Below are positions 13,419 through 14,395 of a DNA stretch of 14,395 nucleotides, in pieces. The DNA is from CAZVON01 sp964628435 (lineage in GTDB: Bacteria > Patescibacteriota > Microgenomatia > Levybacterales > UBA12049). Made by a program: the position numbers and the translations under genes. The notes beneath the pieces were generated by a model that saw nothing but the letters and a program-made list of their open reading frames with translations, was not told the origin of the DNA and searched no databases. Numbering within the stretch: the first letter of the stretch is position 1; each line of letters opens with the position of its first letter. The stretch is taken from contig CAZVON010000030.1 of assembly GCA_964628435.1 (NCBI GenBank), forward strand, positions 1 to 14,395, in the 5' to 3' direction.

Positions 13419-14039
13419 TTACTTTGAAGCAAAGTGCCTATCCTTCAGAAATGTCGTAAAGGCTCGCATCTCCTCTTGGTATTCTCGTAATTTTTGTTGT
13501 TTCAGTGATTCATCAGCAGCATCTTGTAAAAATGCCCCTTCACTTTCTATTCTGAAGAAACTACCAAATGGTTTTATAGCTAGTCTCCTGTCATGAGATA
13601 CCTGGCGGTCTGTATAAAATTCGTTCAACAACGCCATTACTTTTCTTGCTTCTTCCAACATTGGTCTTCTCGCTTCTCTTCGAAGAGAATGCGCTTTATC
13701 AAAGAGAGCATCTAATTCTTCTTCAGGCTTCTGTGCTTTTTCTCCTTCTTCAGCTTCTTGGAAGGCTTGGCTTGCTTTTTGTTCTAGTTCTTCTGTCCCT
13801 TCAACTTGAATATCTACCCATGGCGCTGCTTGTACTCTTTCCAAGTGACCCTCACAAGATTGTCGAGTTTTGAATCCTAATACATTCATAGCTGTTACAG
13901 TTTCTTTGATACCTGCATCAACTTTCATTCCTAATCCATCACGAAAATTTTCAACTTGAGCAACTACCGTATCCCACCTTTGTTGTCTTTCATTTCGATT
14001 GCCTTCTTCGGTAGATGGTGTGGCTTCCAGTTTCTTCAA
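13419..14039 (-). CDS. C-terminal part of a gene split by a +1 frameshift
   Basis: The frame has 206 codons from a TTG at 14039 and ends in TAA. The TTG lies inside the upstream frame (13990-14220) and has no spaced ribosome site, so this looks like the second piece of a split gene rather than a gene with its own start. Visible features: VDAGIKETVTAMNVLGFKTRQSCEGHLERVQAAPWVDIQVEG (positions about 40-82, a pattern with a conserved-looking Cys-Glu-Gly-His), then an acidic helical middle (EELEQKASQAFQEAEEGEKAQKPEEELDALFDKAHSLRREARR), then a mixed region with LAIKPFGSFFRIES and a helical end. I do not recognise the family with certainty. No membrane segments. It converges on the antitoxin gene. 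Confidence 0.55.
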   Translation of the reverse strand: MKKLEATPSTEEGNRNERQQRWDTVVAQVENFRDGLGMKVDAGIKETVTAMNVLGFKTRQSCEGHLERVQAAPWVDIQVEGTEELEQKASQAFQEAEEGEKAQKPEEELDALFDKAHSLRREARRPMLEEARKVMALLNEFYTDRQVSHDRRLAIKPFGSFFRIESEGAFLQDAADESLKQQKLREYQEEMRAFTTFLKDRHFASK

Positions 14040-14220
14040 TTCCTTCTACAAATGCTCCGATTACTAATTCTTGCTCAGTTGGTGCGGGGTTTTCTCTTAT
14101 ACGCCTCTCAATCGCTGGTCTCATTTCCTGATAAGTTTTTGTCCGAAGTTGTGCTAATTGATTTCTAAGTTCTGTATTCGGTTGTAGTTCAGTTTGAACT
14201 CCTTGTTCTTGATAGTCCAT
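13990..14220 (-). CDS. N-terminal part of a gene split by a +1 frameshift
   Basis: The frame has 76 codons from ATG 14220 to a TGA at 13990-13992. The first 61 residues (QTELQPNTELRNQLAQLRTKTYQEMRPAIERRI ... PTEQELVIGAFVEGI) read as a normal helical domain; the last 15 (ETGSHTIYRRRQSK) are low-quality sequence expected after a frame break. Skipping one base near 14040 leads into the 206-codon frame, where the sequence goes on sensibly (KLEATPSTEEG). The fused protein would be about 266 residues. TATCAT (14233-14228) lies 7 nt before the ATG and there is no Shine-Dalgarno, so the mRNA may be leaderless. The break lies in 14045-13990, the only stretch open in both frames. Confidence 0.5.
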   Translation of the reverse strand: MDYQEQGVQTELQPNTELRNQLAQLRTKTYQEMRPAIERRIRENPAPTEQELVIGAFVEGIEETGSHTIYRRRQSK

Positions 14221-14251
14221 AAAATAATGATATCAGATTTTTATACTTGAA

Positions 14252-14395
14252 TTATTTTTGAGTTTTTAGTAACTTCTCAATATCTTCTTTTCTGTAACGC
14301 CTGTCTTTTCTTTGACCAAAACGAATAGCTTTTAGGATTCATTTTCTATCCCACTGTCTGAGAGTTTGCTGATGAACACCAAGCACCTTGGCTGC
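14252..14395 (-). pseudogene. MerR-like helix-turn-helix gene with in-frame TGA, partial
   Basis: Minus-strand codons from 14395 read AAKVLGVHQQTLRQWDRK, then TGA (14341-14339), then ILKAIRFGQRKDRRYRKEDIEKLL and KTQK to TAA at 14252. Frame is kept across the TGA. The two halves make one excisionase/MerR-type winged helix-turn-helix, in which the stop replaces a position where this family nearly always has glycine (WDRxGxLKAIR). GGA to TGA is a single change. The N-terminus lies beyond the window edge. In active form it would be a small DNA-binding protein. The next gene, at 14220, starts 32 nt after the TAA on the same strand, so the two may have formed one unit. I treat it as broken by a nonsense mutation. 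Confidence 0.65.

Noticed and set aside
13421..13435. ACTTTG-aag-CAAAGT hairpin as terminator between antitoxin and the convergent gene
   Set aside because: The stem is AT-rich, lies within the coding end of the minus-strand gene and has no T-tract on the plus side.
14252..14395. UGA-to-glycine genetic code for the whole window
   Set aside because: Several thousand codons of long genes contain no in-frame TGA, and the HAD gene uses TGA as its stop. A single nonsense change explains the one case.
1..14395. CRISPR array or insertion sequence
   Set aside because: No regularly spaced repeat of 25-40 bp and no transposase motif were seen; the only ordered repeats are the 7-bp boxes, an 11-bp pair and a 15-bp duplication.

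Overview
The window looks like low-GC chromosomal DNA from a Patescibacteria (CPR) type bacterium. This rests on the style of the genes: VirB2-type pilins and a VirB6/TrbL-type membrane protein next to very large proteins with no recognisable family, a remnant of a four-helix-bundle (S23/IVP) protein, many starts without a Shine-Dalgarno, and tRNAs without an encoded CCA. Stops are nearly all TAA or TAG. No rRNA or other marker gene is present, so the phylum is an inference.

Left part (1-7.8 kb): a type IV secretion/pilus-like locus. On the minus strand, in transcription order, lie a 447-residue ATPase with an OmpR/PhoB-type winged helix at its C-terminus, a 415-residue secreted Cys-rich protein ending in a pilin-like two-helix domain, and a short pilin-like protein cut by the window edge. 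Divergent from these is a 959-residue charged protein of unknown function, and convergent to it a 542-residue polytopic VirB6/TrbL-like protein. Between the regulator and the 959-residue gene sit three CTGTAAT boxes spaced exactly 11 bp, the architecture that PhoB-type winged helices bind. Regulator, operator and target may therefore all be in view. The same intergenic region holds the deleted remnant of the S23 gene.

Middle part (7.8-11.5 kb): a Tat-type lipoprotein with a possible PsbP-like domain, tRNA-Ser(GGA), a Nudix hydrolase, then a divergent operon of three small-to-medium helical proteins of unknown function, interrupted by a 10-N assembly gap. A HAD-family hydrolase follows, whose -10 box sits 6 nt before the ATG, implying a leaderless mRNA.

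Right part (11.5-14.4 kb): small accessory genes, many of them broken. There is a TfoX-N-type gene with two +1 frame breaks, a small gene downstream of tRNA-Arg(CCG), a HigB/Gp49-type toxin with its XRE antitoxin (the antitoxin has its own good promoter), a gene split by a +1 frameshift, and a MerR-like helix-turn-helix gene with a TGA at a conserved glycine position, cut by the right edge.
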